DNA of 64,000 bases, taken from Acidobacteriota bacterium (GTDB taxonomy: Bacteria > Acidobacteriota > Blastocatellia > Pyrinomonadales > Pyrinomonadaceae). Made by a program: the position numbers and the translations under genes. Shown here one piece after another: positions 34,065 to 43,711 of this stretch. Below the pieces are notes generated by a model, which was given only the letters and a program-made list of their open reading frames with translations, had not been told where the DNA came from and ran no database searches. The first letter of the stretch is position 1. Every line of letters starts with the position of its first letter. The stretch is from the NCBI GenBank assembly GCA_016718135.1, contig JADKEF010000008.1:1-64000 (forward strand), in the 5' to 3' direction.

Positions 34065-34142
34065 TTTGCGGCGAAACAAGCCGTTAGAATATTGCGTACT
34101 AGGATAAAGAATATTTATCGGTAAAATAAGGAGTTCGCCAGT

Positions 34143-36268
34143 ATGAGAAGATTGATATCGATCGCCTTTTTATTCATCATCATCGTGATCGGCAAGTTCG
34201 TGATCGTTGCACAAGATATGAAACCACCTGTCGCAAAGAAAGAGCCAAAGGTATTGAAGATCCATGGTTATGAGATCACGGATAACTACGCGTGGATGCG
34301 TGACCGCAATAAGGACAAGGATCCGGCGGTCATCGATTACCTGACGGCTGAGAACAAATACACCGAGTCATTTATGGGCCAGCATCAGCCGCTCGTAGAC
34401 ACGTTATACAAGGAAATGCTCGGCCGCATCAAGCAGACCGACCTCAGCGTCCCGACCAAGATCGGCGATTGGTGGTACTTCACGCGGAGTGAAGAAGGCA
34501 AACAATACGTCACAAATCTTCGCAGCAAGACGCGTGACGGAGCTAATGCCGAAGTTCTGCTTGATCAGAATGAAATGGCAAAGGGCCTCAAGTACTTTGC
34601 GGTCGGTACCTTTGAGATCAGCGACGATGGCAACTGGCTTGCTTTCTCGACAGATACGACCGGCTATCGACAGTACACGCTTCAATTCAAAGACCTAAAG
34701 ACCGGCAAGATCCTCGCAGACAAACTTGAACGCGTGACTTCGACCGAGTGGTCAGCTGATGGCAAGTATTTCTTTTACGGGCAGGAAGATGATGTCTCGA
34801 AACGCTCGGACAAGGTCTTTCGCCACGTGGTTGGGACAACCGGGCCGGATACGCTGATCTTTGAGGAGAAAGACGTTCTCTTTAATACAGGCATTGGCCG
34901 ATCTGCTGACAAGAAGATGATGTTCATCGGCTCGGGTGCGGCGACGATGAGCGAGTATCGATACCTACCGGCGGGCACGCCGCTTGGCGAATGGAAAATG
35001 ATCGCTCCTCGAAGGGAGAACCACGAATACAACGTGACCTTTGACATGGGCGAGTTCTATATTCTGACGAATAGGGACGCCGAGAATTTCAAGGTCGTAC
35101 GTGCACCGGCCAATGACCCAACAGAGGCGAACTGGAAAGATTTTATTCCCCACAATCCTGCCGTGAAGGTCGAGAACGTGAGCTTCTTCAAGGATTATGC
35201 GGCGGTCTCGGAACTTGAGAACGGCCTCGAGTACATTCGCGTGATGGACCGCAAGACGCGTCGGGCCGATATTCGTATCCCGACCGAAGAGAGCGTTTAT
35301 ACGATGGGTCTGAGCGGCAATCCGGAATATGACACGCCGTACATTCGCTACACTTATTCGTCGATGATCACGCCGAATTCGACTTTTGAATTCGATCTCA
35401 AGACGCGCCAGAGCAATCTGGTCAAACAGCAGGAAATTCCGAGCGGCCACAACAAAGAGCAACTACGAAACAACCCGCGTATGGGCGACCGCCCGCGACG
35501 GCGTGAAGGTTCCGGTTTCGATCGTGATGAAAAAGGGCACGAAGCTGGACGGCAGGGCTCCGATGTTGCTTTACGCTTACGGTTCTTATGGTTATTCGAT
35601 GACGCCGAATTTCTCTACTGCGAGATTAAGCCTCGTAGATCGAGGAATGATCTACGCCATTGCTCATATTCGTGGTGGCAGCGAACTCGGTGAAAAATGG
35701 CGACAGGACGGGCGTATGTTCAAGAAGATGAATACGTTTCACGACTTCATCGACTCTGCAAAGTGGTTGGTTGCTAATAAATATACGTCGAGCGACCGTC
35801 TCGTGATCCAGGGCGGCAGCGCCGGCGGGCTTTTGATGGGCGTAGTGGTCAATCAATCGCCTGAGACGTTCAAGGCTGCTATTGCTCAGGTTCCGTTCGT
35901 AGATGTAATGAACACGATGCTCGACGATTCGCTGCCGCTCACTACCGGGGAATGGATCGAGTGGGGCAATCCCAACGAGAAGAAGGCGTGGGATTACATG
36001 ATCACGTATTCGCCTTACGACAATGTCAAAAAGCAGAAGTATCCGAATATGCTGATCGAGGTTTCACCTCAACGACAGCCAGGTGCCGTATTGGGAAGGT
36101 GCCAAATGGGCTGCGAAACTCCGTGAGATGAAAACCGACAACAACGTGATGCTTCTCAAAACCAACATGGGAGCAGGCCACGGCGGATCGTCAGGCCGCT
36201 ATGACCGGCTGAAGGAAGTCGCATTTGACTATGCGTATGCTCTGACGCAGGTTGGGATAACGAAGTAA
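34143..36268 (+). CDS. Prolyl oligopeptidase family protein, S9A (two frameshifts)
   Basis: The start has AAGGAG and a signal peptide (ISIAFLFIIIVIGKFVIVAQ). The N-terminal S9 propeller opens with KEPKVLKIHGYEITDNYAWM. At about 35461 one extra base breaks the frame; removing it gives KEQYETTRVWATARDGVKVP. At about 36066 another extra base precedes VSLNDSQVPYWEGAKWAAKL. The alpha/beta-hydrolase triad is then complete: Ser in GGSAGGLLMG, Asp in LNDSQVP, His in GAGHGGSSGR. About 708 residues corrected, normal for the family. Cleaves short peptides after Pro, or after basic residues if PtrB-like; the choice cannot be made here. Confidence 0.88.
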
Positions 36269-36289
36269 TCTATCTGTATTTGGAAAGAA

Positions 36290-36320
36290 GGGGATGCCGA
36301 AGTCTTTGGCATTCCCTTTT
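36290..36320 (+). terminator. Rho-independent terminator
   Basis: GGGGATGCC (36290-36298) pairs with GGCATTCCC (36308-36316) with one G-T, then TTTT. Confidence 0.8.
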
Positions 36321-36636
36321 CAGTTTTGCAGATCCGCGATGAGAGCATCAAAACTGACCACCATTCGATTGCCGGCATAACGTCAAGCGGACGGAGAAAT
36401 TCTTGTTCGATCCACGATGCCTGACGAGCGAAGGCTCCACGGTCTTTGAGTTCAAAGCGCCTGATCAAGCGTGATTGAAACCAACCTCGGTCAGGACCGA
36501 AAAAAATATCTTGTAAAAATGCTCTGCTTTATTCATAATACTTGAGTCCGCACATCTGCGGGCTTTATCCCTCGAAGTAACCTCACCCTTAGATCGTCCG
36601 AGTGTTTTCCATTTTTTACCTGTTGATTCCCGCTGC
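36321..36636. other. Intergenic gap, nothing recognised
   Basis: About 316 bases between the prolyl oligopeptidase terminator and the GGDEF/EAL gene. A minus-strand open frame (36229-36468, MIRRFELKDRGAFARQASWI) overlaps the terminator and shows no family or good start. It may hold the promoter of the GGDEF/EAL gene. Confidence 0.4.
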
Positions 36637-38861
36637 ATGGATTCGAAAGAAAGAAATATCAACCTCTATCTGCTCGCACTGACGCCGTTTGCTCTCGCAG
36701 TGGTCGTGTGGGCATTGATGGCGATGACCCCGGCGAGGATCGATTCGGGAGTGGTCACTCTAGCGGCGTTAACCGTCTTCTGCAGTTGCTACCTGCGGAT
36801 ACAACTTCCGAGGGTCAATATCCACCTGACGATCACCGATGGGTTAATAATTTTGCAATGCTGCAGTATGGCGGAGAGATCGCTGTGCTGCTCGCTGCTG
36901 TCGAGATAGCTGCGGCGTCATTGAATATGCTTCGCGGCAGTATGCCGATCAAGGTCAAGACGATCTTTATCAATATCTGGATGCAGGCATTGACGGTCTT
37001 TGCCGCGTATTATGCCGTTTCCATGATCTTTGGCCCGATCGACCGCATATTAGCGCGTAACGAGATGGCCAGCTTCGTGTGGATAATTGCCTCAATGGCA
37101 ATGGCCCTCTTTCTGGTCAACTCTGTTCTGGTCGCAATTTATACGGCTCTCAAAAAGGAAATGTCGTTCTGGTCAGTGTGGTCGAACAATCTGGCCAGTG
37201 CGATCGTTCTTTACCTAACCGGTGGCGTCGTCGGCGGCATCATGATCAAGGCTCTGGAGAAAGTGGACTTCTATCTGCTTGCTGCGGTCATCGTCTTCTT
37301 TGGCATTGTCTACTTGACATTCCGGCGGTTCGTTGATGATGTAAAAAAGACGGTCGAAAAGGCCAAGGCGGCTGAGCGAGAACGTGCCGAGCAGGCTGAG
37401 GAGCACGTGAATGAGCTCCAGCATTACGTCGCCGAGCTCGAACGCAGCAGCGAGGCTTTACAGGAGAGTCATGAGAATTTCCGCCACGCCGCATATCACG
37501 ATGCTCTGACCGGCCTGCCAAATCGCAACTATTTTATCGACACGCTGAAGGAACTACTTCATGCCAGCCGTGAGAATACCGAGAGTAACTTCGCTGTACT
37601 TTTCCTCGACCTCAAGAGCTTTAAGACGATCAACGATAGTCTCGGGCACAGCCTGGGCGATCGTCTTATCAAGAATGTGGCTAAACGGCTTGAAGGACTA
37701 GTACGCGAAGACGATATGGTTGGCCGCTTTAGCGGCGACAAATTTGGCATCATACTTTCCGATCTGCTAAGCCGTGAAGAGGCAACCGCATTTGCAGACC
37801 GCCTTGCCAAACGCCTTGCCGAGCCGTACACGCTCGACGGTCGTCAGGTGTTTACAAGCGCAAAGATCGGCATTGCCTATGGCAATTCGAAATATCCTGA
37901 AGCTGAAGACATTCTTCGAGACGCGGACATCGCGATGTATTACGCCAAGGACAACGAAGAGAATTACGTCATCTTTGACCAGAAGATGCATATTCGAGCG
38001 GTGACGCGTTTGCAGCTTGAAACTGATCTCCGATTTGCGATCGAACGGAACGAATTTGAACTTTACTATCAGCCGATCATCTCGCTTGAGACGGCTACGC
38101 TCGAAGGTTTTGAGGCGTTAGTACGTTGGAATCATCCGCAGCGTGGACTCGTGCCACCAAATGAGTTCATCCCTATCAGTGAGAGCACGGGACTGATAAT
38201 TCCGATGACGGTTCAGATCCTGCACTCAGCTTGTTCGCAGGTCGTAAAGTGGCAGAACAAGTACGGTAGTGCTCGGCCGCTGAGCGTTGCAGTAAATCTT
38301 TCGGGCAAACACTTTGGCCATCCGGCGCTGGTCGAACAGATCAAGACTGTGATCGCAGAGACGGGCATCGACGCTGCGAGCCTAAAACTCGAACTCACCG
38401 AAAGCGCCGTGATGGACAATGCTGAAACGGCCATCCTGATGCTCAAGCAGATCAAGGAAACCGGCGTGCGGATTTCGATCGATGATTTCGGAACCGGTTA
38501 CTCCAGCCTGAGCTATTTGCATCGTTTCCCGATCGATCTGCTCAAGGTTGACCGTTCATTCGTGAGTGCGATGGAAGAGAATACGGAAAACGGCGAGATC
38601 GTTCGCACCGTTATCGCTCTTGCTAAGGCGTTGAATCTAAAGGTCGTAGCAGAAGGAATTGAGAGTATTCATCAGTTTCACCAACTGAGAATTCTTGGCT
38701 GCGAATATGGCCAGGGCTATCTTTTCTCCAAGCCGCTACCGGTCGCCGACATCGAACGCTTGCTCACAGACAACACTCGCTGGCAGAATATCCTGCCAAA
38801 TACAGGGATGCCAGTGATTCCTCAGAATCGAGAAATTTCGCAGCTAAGACTAGCTCAGTAG
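36637..38861 (+). CDS. Membrane GGDEF/EAL cyclic di-GMP protein (one frameshift)
   Basis: Starts MDSKERNINLYLLALTPFAL. After TITDGLII the frame breaks at the T4 run 36851-36854; one more T joins it to AMLQYGGEIAVLLAAVEIAA. About seven membrane helices, then a coiled coil (KAAERERAEQAEEHVNELQH). The GGDEF domain (DALTGLPNRNYFIDTLKEL) has its active site altered to SGDKF, so cyclase activity is doubtful. The EAL domain is intact: GFEALVRW, then DDFGTGYSSLSYLHRFPIDL and VVAEGIES. The prediction is a phosphodiesterase degrading cyclic di-GMP. PilZ effectors lie at 9.6-11.2 kb. Confidence 0.88.
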
Positions 38862-38867
38862 ATCGAG

Positions 38868-40265
38868 CTAACCCGCAAAAACCGACGGCCGCGCATTCAA
38901 TGGATGCGCGGTTTCGTATTTGTGGGTGAGATTGAGGAGAGTTGCCTCTGACCAAAAATTTCCGATGAGTTGGACGCCGATCGGCAGGCCTTCGGACGAC
39001 AAGCCGGAAGGAACGCTGATCGCGGGAACGCCTGCTAGATTGGCTGAGACCGTATAAATGTCGCTCAGATACATAGCGATCGGGTCGTCGCTTTTTTCGC
39101 CGATCTTGAATGCGGTCGTCGGCGAAGTTGGCGTGAGGATCGCGTCACATTTCGTAAATGCTGTCTCGTAATCGCGTTTCACGAGAGCACGTACTTTCTG
39201 TGCTTTCGAATAATAGGCGTCGTAGTAACCGCTCGAAAGCACGTAGGTGCCGAGCATAATGCGACGTTTGACCTCAGGGCCGAAGCCTTCTTCGCGGGTC
39301 TTGAAGTACATCTGTCGCAATTCAGGTGAGTCCTCAGCACGGAATCCGTAACGGACACCGTCGTAACGGGCGAGATTTGATGAAGCCTCGGCCGTCGCGA
39401 TGATGTAGTAAACCGCAATACCGTATTTGGCGTAGGGAAGCTCTATATCGACGGTGTTTGCCCCGAGAGCCTTGAAATTGTCGATCGAGGCGAGGACGCT
39501 CTCCCGAACTTCGTCGTCGAGCCCTTCGCCGAGCAATGCCCGCGGAATGCCAATCGTTTTGCCCGCGATATCGTCGTTCAGTGTGGCCGCGTAATCAGGA
39601 ACAGGAACATCCGCGGACGTTGAATCCTTCTCATCACGTCCTGCGATCACGCCGAGTACATCAGCGACATCCTTAGATGTCTGCCCAAAAATTCCGATAT
39701 TATCGAGAGACGAAGCAAACGCCACGAGGCCGTAACGCGAGATGCGCCCGTAAGTTGGCTTGAATCCGACAATCCCGCACAAAGACGCAGGCTGACGAAC
39801 CGAGCCGCCGGTTTCGCTTCCTAACGCAGCTCGCACCACGCCCGAAGCGACCGCAACTGCCGAGCCGCCCGAACTGCCGCCCGGAACGCGTGCCACATCC
39901 CAAGGATTTTTCGCCGGGCCGAATGCTGAAGATTCATTAGACGAACCCATCGCGAATTCGTCCATGTTCGTCTTTCCAACAACGATCGCCCCGGCATCGT
40001 TCAGTCGCGAGATCGCGGTCGCGTCATATTGAGCCTTGTAATTGCCAAGGATGCGCGAGCCGCAGGACGTTCGCATGTCCTTGGTGCAGATGTTGTCTTT
40101 GACGGCGATCGCCACGCCCTTCAGAGGGCCAACAGTCTCTGTCGTGTCGAGCAACTGGGCTCGCGAGAGCGAACTTTCGCTCTCGATCGACAGGAACGAG
40201 TTGAGTTCGCCGTTTAGCGTTTCGGCGTGATCTAGCGTCTTTTCGATTTCGGAGACTATGGACAT
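38868..40265 (-). CDS. gatA: Asp-tRNA(Asn)/Glu-tRNA(Gln) amidotransferase subunit A
   Basis: A 465-residue amidase-signature enzyme releasing ammonia from glutamine for transamidation. Signature: VAIAVKDNI (catalytic Lys), VPGGSSGGSAVAVASG with the Ser-cisSer pair, GSETGGSVRQPASLCG. KTNMDEFAMGSSNESS is specific for GatA. gatC is two genes upstream on the same strand; gatB is not in the window. A small lipoprotein gene separates gatC from gatA. The 3' end contains a CCGCGCAT/ATGCGCGG hairpin (38889-38911) that could help terminate both convergent genes. Confidence 0.95.
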   Translation of the reverse strand: MSIVSEIEKTLDHAETLNGELNSFLSIESESSLSRAQLLDTTETVGPLKGVAIAVKDNICTKDMRTSCGSRILGNYKAQYDATAISRLNDAGAIVVGKTNMDEFAMGSSNESSAFGPAKNPWDVARVPGGSSGGSAVAVASGVVRAALGSETGGSVRQPASLCGIVGFKPTYGRISRYGLVAFASSLDNIGIFGQTSKDVADVLGVIAGRDEKDSTSADVPVPDYAATLNDDIAGKTIGIPRALLGEGLDDEVRESVLASIDNFKALGANTVDIELPYAKYGIAVYYIIATAEASSNLARYDGVRYGFRAEDSPELRQMYFKTREEGFGPEVKRRIMLGTYVLSSGYYDAYYSKAQKVRALVKRDYETAFTKCDAILTPTSPTTAFKIGEKSDDPIAMYLSDIYTVSANLAGVPAISVPSGLSSEGLPIGVQLIGNFWSEATLLNLTHKYETAHPLNARPSVFAG

Positions 40266-40320
40266 AGAAAATTATCTTGAGTTCGGGCCCTTACTTCGTG
40301 TGGGCTTGCGGCAACGAAAG

Positions 40321-40779
40321 TCAGCGTTTTTTTGAGCCGACACCGTCGAGCAGCCATTTGCCGCCTTCTTTTACCATATTGGCGACGACCTCTTGTTGCA
40401 CGGTTGTGTAGTCGTCTTTCCAGTACAGCTGGATCTGCAGATCAACGTTTGTCGCAGTGTCAGCTCTACATTCGCCGATCTTAAAGCTCTTTGGATAATT
40501 CTCGGTCAGGGTGAACTGATCCAAAGAACCTTCTCCTGAGGCGGTCAATGCTGAGAAAAATCGGGGCGTTAGAAAACGTTCACGCGATCTGAGATTCTCA
40601 AGGGACGGCCGCATTTCATTGCCAAAGTGAAACGAGTAAAACTGCTTTGCCACCACTCGTGCCTCTGTGCATTCAAGCGGTTCGAGACTATACAACCGGC
40701 AACTGTAAATCAAAAAAGAAAAATTCAAAATGAAAATAAATCCGATCCATTTCTTAATTTTGAATTTTGAATTTTGCAT
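40321..40779 (-). CDS. Small lipoprotein with a repeat-derived N-terminus
   Basis: A 152-residue protein. The N-terminus MQNSKFKIKKWIGFIFILNF with FLIYSC gives a lipid-anchor signal, with Cys at the lipobox. The DNA coding for it is made of TTTTGAATTTTGAATTTTG words, the same kind seen elsewhere as intergenic repeats, so the signal peptide may have arisen from a repeat. The mature part resembles DUF3828-like secreted proteins (FYSFHFGNEMRPSLENLRSR, FFSALTASGEGSLDQFTLTE). Ends KWLLDGVGSKKR. Inserted between gatC and gatA. Confidence 0.65.
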   Translation of the reverse strand: MQNSKFKIKKWIGFIFILNFSFLIYSCRLYSLEPLECTEARVVAKQFYSFHFGNEMRPSLENLRSRERFLTPRFFSALTASGEGSLDQFTLTENYPKSFKIGECRADTATNVDLQIQLYWKDDYTTVQQEVVANMVKEGGKWLLDGVGSKKR

Positions 40780-40781
40780 TA

Positions 40782-41063
40782 CTACAAAACTTTCGGCACC
40801 TGAAAATGTCCAGCGACGCCGGAGGGAGCTTCTCTGAGTGCGTCTTTTTGGGCAAACGACTCGCCGGCTATGTCTTCGCGGATCGAGTTTGTCGCTTTCC
40901 CTTCAGTTGTCAGGCCGCCGAGCATTGGTTCGATTTCACCGATGTCGAGTTCATTCAGCTGCTCGACGTACTTGACGATATTTGCCATCTGCGGCGTGTA
41001 TAGCGCGACTTCGTCGTCGGTGATCTCTAGGTGTGCGAGTTTTGCTACTTGTCTAACGTCCAT
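40782..41063 (-). CDS. gatC: Asp-tRNA(Asn)/Glu-tRNA(Gln) amidotransferase subunit C
   Basis: A 93-residue belt-like subunit that stabilises GatA-GatB. MDVRQVAKLAHLEITDDEVA, VEQLNELDIGEIEPM and REDIAGESFAQKDALREAPS with the terminal GHFQVPKVL are all canonical. It stops only 3 bases before the start of the lipoprotein gene. Confidence 0.95.
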   Translation of the reverse strand: MDVRQVAKLAHLEITDDEVALYTPQMANIVKYVEQLNELDIGEIEPMLGGLTTEGKATNSIREDIAGESFAQKDALREAPSGVAGHFQVPKVL

Positions 41064-41095
41064 ATGTTCGAAATCAACAGATCAAAATTGTGACT

Positions 41096-41545
41096 TCAGT
41101 CCCCTTTGTCCAAATACGCAGCGGCTGCGTTCAGGAAGCTCTTGCGAAGCGATTCATCGGCGATATCGTTCGCCGCATTGACCAGCGACGGAGCGATCGG
41201 GGCTCTCGTCTTCGCTGCTTTCGTATTTCTCGCCCGTTTTCTTTTAGCTTCTGCCAATGAAGCTGGTGCGATGCGAAATTCGATGAATTTGACCGTGCCC
41301 TGACCGAGCTTGCCGTTAAGCTGGGCAAGCATTTGCGGGGCGAGGTCTTCGAGGTGCCGCTGCCACGTTCGGTCTTCGACCGCGATGACTAGGCGGCTTT
41401 CGAAGAACTCGACGGGCGAAGTACGTTCGCTGAGCATCTCACCTGCGGTTTGCCGCCACGCGACAAAAACTACTGCCTCGGTCGCACTATCATTCAGGCC
41501 TAAGCCACTCAAAACCACCGGGATCGTGCCGAAAACTCGCTCCAT
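41096..41545 (-). CDS. DciA-like DUF721 protein
   Basis: A 149-residue protein. The DUF721/DciA core is VAWRQTAGEMLSERTSPVEF, then ESRLVIAVEDRTWQRHLEDL and MLAQLNGKLGQGTVKFIEFR. DciA proteins load the replicative helicase in bacteria lacking DnaC/DnaI. The C-terminal part (AKRKRARNTKAAKTRAPI) is a basic linker, then a helix (DIADESLRKSFLNAAAAYLD). It lies directly upstream of gatC on the same strand. Confidence 0.82.
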   Translation of the reverse strand: MERVFGTIPVVLSGLGLNDSATEAVVFVAWRQTAGEMLSERTSPVEFFESRLVIAVEDRTWQRHLEDLAPQMLAQLNGKLGQGTVKFIEFRIAPASLAEAKRKRARNTKAAKTRAPIAPSLVNAANDIADESLRKSFLNAAAAYLDKGD

Positions 41546-41614
41546 TTGCCATCCGTCGCCAATAAACTATTATTTTAGACGACAAACACGCAAATGGGAA
41601 AACGCGTCAGATTT

Positions 41615-42200
41615 ATGATCGAACTGCCAAAATTAATACTAGCCTCAGGCAGCCCGCGACGGGCTGAGATACTGACATCTGTCGGTTGGGACTTTACAAA
41701 ACACGTCGCTGATATCGACGAAACCGAGCATGAAGGCGAGTTGCCAGAAGACTACGTTGTTCGCCTAGCTCAAGAAAAAGCCGCTGGCCGTTGCGGGTCA
41801 GTATCCAGGCGAATTCGTATTGGAGGCCGATACAACCGTTGTGATCGAAGAGCAAATAATCGCCAAGCCTATTGACCTCGACGATGCGAGGCGAATGTTA
41901 TCCTTGCTGTCGGGAAATTGGCACGAGGTTCTGACAGGCGTCGCTGTTGTGCGAGATAGTGAAATTCGAAGCGGAATTCAATCGACACGGGTGAAGTTTG
42001 CACCCATGAGCGAGGCAGAGATCAACTTCCTCGCCGAGCGGGGCGACCCTTTAGATAAGGCCGGAGCGTACGCCGTTCAGGCCCAGGCAGCCCTATTTAT
42101 AGAGGGAATCGAGGGCGATTATTGGAATGTGGTGGGACTGCCGGTGAGTTTGGTTTACCGATTGGTTACCGGAAAGGTTGCAGAAGGCCTCACGCAGTAA
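41615..42200 (+). CDS. maf: Maf-type nucleotide pyrophosphatase (one frameshift)
   Basis: Starts MIELPKLILASGSPRRAEIL, the conserved Maf N-terminus. At about 41785-41789 one extra base (GCTGGCCGTT for GCTGCCGTT) breaks the frame; corrected it reads EKAAAVAGQYPGEFVLEADTTVV, then the usual IIAKPIDLDDARRMLSLLSG, EVLTGVAVV and DKAGAYAVQAQAALFIEGIE. Maf proteins hydrolyse modified or canonical NTPs (dTTP/UTP group) and limit misincorporation. The divergent neighbour upstream is the dciA-like gene. Confidence 0.9.
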
Positions 42201-42234
42201 GGGCATCTTTTCTGAAGGAAAAGACGCCCCTTTC
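42201..42234 (+). terminator. Terminator hairpin after maf
   Basis: GGGCATCTTTTC pairs with GAAAAGACGCCC with one mismatch, 5-base loop, then CTTTCT; sits between convergent maf and the TlpA-like gene. Confidence 0.65.
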
Positions 42235-42268
42235 TACGGTATTTGAAGCGACAGACCACGCAACTTTT

Positions 42269-42781
42269 TTATAGCAATCTATCGATTACCTTGCCTATCG
42301 GGACGGTAACATCGTATTTTGGATCCGTGCTGATGCCACCGAATTGCTCGCCGGCGACGTTGCCGGATTTATCGAGAATCAGGAATGAAGGGACCTGGTC
42401 GATCTTGAATTTCTTCAGCGTCGATCCGCCATCCGGATCGAGAAGAACGGGAACAGTGAGCTTATTCGTTATTGCAAACTTTCTCAGAGTATCCGCACTC
42501 GCGTAGTTCTTCGACTTTGGATTGGCCGAGTCGGTCGCGACGAAATAGACCACGACATTCTTACCCGCGTATTTCTTGGCGATCGCGTTGGTATATTCCG
42601 CTTGCTTGTTGCTCAGCGGCAACCAGCTTGCACCTATCGCTAGCACAACCACCTTACCCGTTTGTCCTTCGACATCTATGCGGGCACCGTCGAGCGAGGT
42701 CAACGGCGTCTGCGAAAACGCAGCGACGGCGAAGGTTAACGTTAGAGCAAAAATTGTAATGAAACCCTTTAGCGTGTTCAT
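42269..42781 (-). CDS. TlpA/thioredoxin-fold secreted protein without CxxC
   Basis: A 170-residue protein with a signal peptide (FITIFALTLTFAVAAFSQ). Thioredoxin/TlpA fold: PLTSLDGARIDVEGQTGKVV, then VVVYFVATDS, VPVLLDPDGGSTLKKFKI and VPSFLILDKSGNVAGEQFGG with the cis-Pro. The active site, normally WCxxC, reads ASWLPLSNKQ: both cysteines are gone and the mature protein has none. It therefore cannot be a disulfide reductase of the usual kind; a binding role is possible. Confidence 0.82.
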   Translation of the reverse strand: MNTLKGFITIFALTLTFAVAAFSQTPLTSLDGARIDVEGQTGKVVVLAIGASWLPLSNKQAEYTNAIAKKYAGKNVVVYFVATDSANPKSKNYASADTLRKFAITNKLTVPVLLDPDGGSTLKKFKIDQVPSFLILDKSGNVAGEQFGGISTDPKYDVTVPIGKVIDRLL

Positions 42782-42845
42782 AGTTTTGTGAGATTCGGCT
42801 CAGGCCAGTCTCCCACTGTGGATTAGATGCAAGTTTGAGACCACA

Positions 42846-43700
42846 TTACTGCTTTCGATTGAGAATGACGTTATCGATCAGCCGGACAGGGCCGAATTTG
42901 ACGGCGATCAGAATCAATGCTTCCTCATCTCCAATCTTTTCAATGGTTTGCAACGAATCCCGGTCGACGATTGCAACATAGTCAAGGTTTGCCATCACCT
43001 CGGTCGCGATGCGATCTTTGACGATTTGAGCGAGATCTGCGGCATTTCGTTCGCCTTTCTTGAATGCGGTCTTGGCTTCGCGGAGGGCATCGATGATCAC
43101 GGCCGCCTTTTCGCGTTCCTCCGGCGAGAGGCGCTCGTTTCTAGAGGACATTGCCAGTCCTGATTCTTCACGGACAGTCGGGACTACGACGATCTCAGTC
43201 TCAAAGCCAAGGTCGTAGGTTAACCGTTTTATCACCGCGACCTGCTGTGCGTCCTTCTGGCCAAAAAACGCAAGATCGGGCCGCACGGTGTTGAAAAGTA
43301 TAGTTACTACCGTAGCAACCCCGCGAAAATGCCCCGGACGCGATCCGCCCTCGAGCGTTGTTGTGACGCCTTCGACATCCACGTAGGTTGAAAATCCCGC
43401 GGGATATATCTCGTCCGCGTCAGGGGCGAAAATGTAGTCGACATCGTACTCGGCTAACATTGCCGCATCGGCTGTCAGATCGCGTGGATACTTTTCGAGG
43501 TCGCCTTTGTCGTTGAACTGTGTGGGATTTACAAAGATCGACACGATCAAGATATCGCATCGCTGCCGAGCTTCTTCGACAAGTTTGAGATGCCCAGCGT
43601 GCAGGGCTCCCATCGTCGGCACAAACGCAACGGTCTTCGCCTCGCGTCGTAACTTACGCGAGATCGAAAACATTCGTTGGCGGCGGTTGATGATCTCCAT
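42846..43700 (-). CDS. panC: Pantothenate synthetase
   Basis: A 284-residue enzyme joining pantoate and beta-alanine. FVPTMGALHAGHLKLVEEAR (HxGH region), VSIFVNPTQFNDKGDLEKYP, FFGQKDAQQVAVIKRLTYDL and SSRNERLSPEER are all present. Start chosen at 43700 (MEIINRRQRMFSISRKLRRE): the open frame continues 75 codons upstream into panB with composition unlike protein. It begins 11 bases after the panB stop; last gene of folK-panB-panC. Confidence 0.95.
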   Translation of the reverse strand: MEIINRRQRMFSISRKLRREAKTVAFVPTMGALHAGHLKLVEEARQRCDILIVSIFVNPTQFNDKGDLEKYPRDLTADAAMLAEYDVDYIFAPDADEIYPAGFSTYVDVEGVTTTLEGGSRPGHFRGVATVVTILFNTVRPDLAFFGQKDAQQVAVIKRLTYDLGFETEIVVVPTVREESGLAMSSRNERLSPEEREKAAVIIDALREAKTAFKKGERNAADLAQIVKDRIATEVMANLDYVAIVDRDSLQTIEKIGDEEALILIAVKFGPVRLIDNVILNRKQ

Positions 43701-43711
43701 TTGAAGGGAAG

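Noticed and set aside
34143..36268. Programmed frameshifting in the prolyl oligopeptidase gene
   Set aside because: No slippery heptamer or downstream structure at either break; simple base insertions explain both.
36229..36468. Minus-strand gene in the gap after the prolyl oligopeptidase
   Set aside because: Overlaps the terminator and gene end, no start signal, no recognisable product.
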